Program-made: the position numbers and the translations under genes | Shown: piece by piece, positions 62,218-64,000 of the stretch | Layout: every line of letters begins with the position of its first letter | Position numbering within the stretch: position 1 is the stretch's first letter | The notes under the pieces: model-generated | What the model saw: the letters and a program-made list of their open reading frames with translations, nothing else | Databases searched by the model: none | Told to the model about the DNA's origin: nothing | From: Gari tellinella | Taxonomy: Eukaryota; Mollusca; Bivalvia; Cardiida; Psammobiidae | DNA: 64,000 nucleotides | NCBI GenBank assembly: GCA_922989275.2 | Contig: OV277866.1 | Span: forward strand, 52,071,246-52,135,245 | Reading direction: 5' to 3'

Positions 62218-62624
62218 GACCACAATATGGCGGTGATGGGGTAAAGACCTCACGGTTAAGGGTCAATGACAACTAAATTGTTACTATCTATATACATACC
62301 AGGCTTGCTAGAAGTAATGAGTTGCAGGTATATACGGAATGCATATCTCTTCCATCAGTGTAGGTGGTTGCAAATAATCATTGTTGAAAAAACGGTTTAT
62401 CTGTAATAAATTTCTGATTTTACATTCCCACATGAATATTTTTGAAATATTGTTTTTAAGATTCAGCGTGTCAGCTTTTGATAATACATATCGGAAACAT
62501 TGCCTTTGAGGATAAAAGTTTGCAAGATAACGCAAACGCCACATTAACCCCATCTCTATCATGGCATAGGCACTATCAACTTAAAACTTGTAGTCTACGT
62601 TCAATACTTTAATTTCGATTTAAT
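62218..62624. other. unassigned
   Basis: No repeat ends or domains recognised. Confidence 0.3.
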
Positions 62625-62978
62625 GTACACAGATTGTGCGTGTTGTTCGGAGGGAGTTGTTATATGGGGATTGGCTTACATGTACTTTCATAAATAGCTG
62701 TTTAACGCGGCGTCTGATCTTGGTTCAAGTTGTTTGTCACTCGGCATTATATGTGTTTGAGTTTGATATTGATTCAAGTTGTTTGTCACTTGTCATTTTA
62801 TGTTTTTTGTTAAATGTCTAAGATATGATTTTGAGAAAAGTGCAGACAACAATTTTAAGCAGATGATATTGCAGTCGTGAAAAGTTTGGACATACTTGTC
62901 TTGTTTAGGGAACAGCAGCAAGCGTTGTTGTAAGGAGGGAAACGTTGTTCGGAAACGTTGTAGGGAGGGAGTACTGTA
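62625..62978 (+). mobile_element. C-family MITE, left end truncated
   Basis: GTGTTGTTCGGAGGGAGTTG, left core arm deleted (TGTTTAACGCGGCG), a short local duplication TTCAAGTTGTTTGTCACT (62719 and 62773), AGCAGATGATATTGCAG, end GGAGGGAGTACTGTA. Confidence 0.85.
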
Positions 62979-62990
62979 TAACACCTTTAT

Positions 62991-63232
62991 TACAGTGGAG
63001 AATCTGTTATTCTTTCCCAATAAACGCGTTTACGCTGAAACTATTATTTGCAGTGCAAACAGTTTGGAGCCAGATCAGACGCCGGGTAACCCGGCGTCTG
63101 ATCAGGCTCCAAACTGTTTGCCACCAAGATAAACAAGAATTATCAGAATTGTCCAAAAGTTTTTCTTTTCTATGTTTTAGTGCTTTGCGTTTGCGTGCGT
63201 TTGCGTTTAAACGGGAAAGAATAACAGATTCT
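62991..63232 (+). mobile_element. A-family MITE, right tip lost
   Basis: Perfect left end and core. The right end stops at ATAACAGATTC, missing the last CCACTGTA. Confidence 0.9.
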
Positions 63233-63257
63233 TTTAATTTTATGGTGTGAAATAAAG

Positions 63258-63429
63258 AGGTAATTTAACAGTGTTGAGTACAATACTGAATTCAATTGGA
63301 CTCGAACACAGCAGTCATAATCCATATTGGACTCGGCTATCGCCTCGTCCAAATATGGTTATGACTGCTGTGTACTCGTCCAATAGAATTCAGTAGGGCC
63401 TATTGTACTCAACACTGTTAAATAACCTC
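63258..63429. repeat. foldback element, about 75-bp stem
   Basis: GAGGTAATTTAACAGTGTTG mirrors CAACACTGTTAAATAACCTC. Inner GACTCGAACACAGCAGTCAT / ATGACTGCTGTGTACTCGTC. Apex GACTCGGCTATCGCCTCGTC. Confidence 0.85.
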
Positions 63430-63639
63430 ATATTATATATTTTTTCTAACCCGGAATAAGAGGGTGGTATTGGTGAGAGAAAGACTATTGGTCGACAGAC
63501 AAGAAGTCAGACTGAAGTCCCAGGAAAAAAACCGAGTAGATCCGAAAATCAGCAACAAGGTCTAAGATGGTGTCAATAATACTAAACCTCTGAAAGGCAA
63601 ATTGTCGTTTTGTTTTTTAAATGCGTGTGGTACTACTTC
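63430..63639. other. unassigned
   Basis: No recognisable feature. Confidence 0.3.
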
Positions 63640-63705
63640 TAACCTTAATATCCCGGAATGGTGTCTGGTCGGGATCCAAACTCTATGCTCACTCGTTATT
63701 GTTGG
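63640..63705 (+). repeat. core 1 right-arm scrap
   Basis: AATGGTGTCTGGTCGGGATCC, AAACTCTATGCTCACTCG. Confidence 0.45.
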
Positions 63706-63895
63706 GGTTTGCTTTTGTTTTTTCTGATTAAGTACAAATGCATAAATCTGAAAACAGATGGCAAATTGACAAGAATAGCAAACAAAAAACTCACGGTAGA
63801 AATTGTTTCATTGGTTTCTGCTTTGCAAAGGGCATTAAAGTTTTATTGTTATCGTAAGATAAGCTTAAGAAACGTCAATTGGTTGCAGATATTTT

Positions 63896-64000
63896 GCCTT
63901 TTGACACATTACTCCATAGATACACATTTTTACGCCCTTAATTTATTCCTCCACTGAAGAAAACAGTTTCAATTCATACAATCATGAATGTTTACCATAA
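63896..64000. mobile_element. E-family MITE, left arm, cut by window end
   Basis: ACATTACTCCATAGATACACATT, CCTCCACTGAAGAAAACAG and TACAATCATGAATG match the E left arm. Confidence 0.7.

Overview
This window looks like AT-rich, repeat-dominated eukaryotic (metazoan) DNA. The mix of hundreds-of-bp miniature inverted-repeat elements (MITEs), tRNA-headed SINE-like sequence, a Penelope-like remnant, a mariner remnant and tetranucleotide-bearing repeats fits a bivalve mollusc. A heterodont such as Dreissena is only a guess. I found no intact protein-coding host gene. Nearly all short open frames are shadows of MITE palindromes. One possible orphan exon (16871-16949) is flagged. Family names below are provisional and mine. 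A: about 250 bp, ends CAGTGGAG, TA target. B: about 240 bp, ends near TTAA-CCCTTTCACTGCC, TTAA target. C: about 375 bp, ends CAGTGCTCCC, TA target. D: about 560 bp, ends CAGTGGTAAATACGC, TA target. E: about 300 bp, ends TTAA-CCCTTTACTCCATAG. F: about 200 bp, ends CAGTAAAACCTC, TA target. G: ends CAGTACTGAACC, TA target. H: about 245 bp, ends TTAA-CCCTTTCAACCCTA. J: inverted repeat enclosing two convergent tRNA-like units. K: ends GGGCCCGTTTCATAAAAC. L, M, N, Q, S and T occur once or a few times. Orientation is arbitrary but consistent within a family. Two hairpin modules recur across unrelated ends. Core 1 (AAACAGTTTGGA...GATCAGACGCC and its mirror) lies in A, B, C and, as a variant, H. Core 2 (GCTTAAAGCA...CAGAA...mirror) lies in E, F and some N contexts. 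Layout: 1-24 kb is a mosaic of A/B/C/E/F copies, with a nine-unit satellite grown from an E arm at 13.3-14.7 kb and a Penelope-like C-terminus at 11.6-11.9 kb. 24.2-30.7 kb is one 6.5-kb element (T) with 252-254-bp inverted repeats starting CACTGTG and a 5-bp duplication ACGCC, sitting inside the core of a C copy. T holds a tandem duplication, a dead mariner, and a D element inside that mariner. 33.9-34.7 kb holds the second J element. 36.4-37.3 kb holds a long-arm TTAA element (L). 38.0-40.1 kb holds a D copy split by a 1.57-kb TTAA insertion (Q). 45.6-46.8 kb holds a non-LTR retrotransposon C-terminus split by a 673-bp insertion. 56.5-57.6 kb holds an old tandem array. 60.2 kb holds a SINE-like element. 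The nests give empty-site evidence for several target duplications: A into B at TA (three cases), A into E, H into B and B into B at TTAA, G into F, F into B, mariner into T, D into mariner, and T into C.
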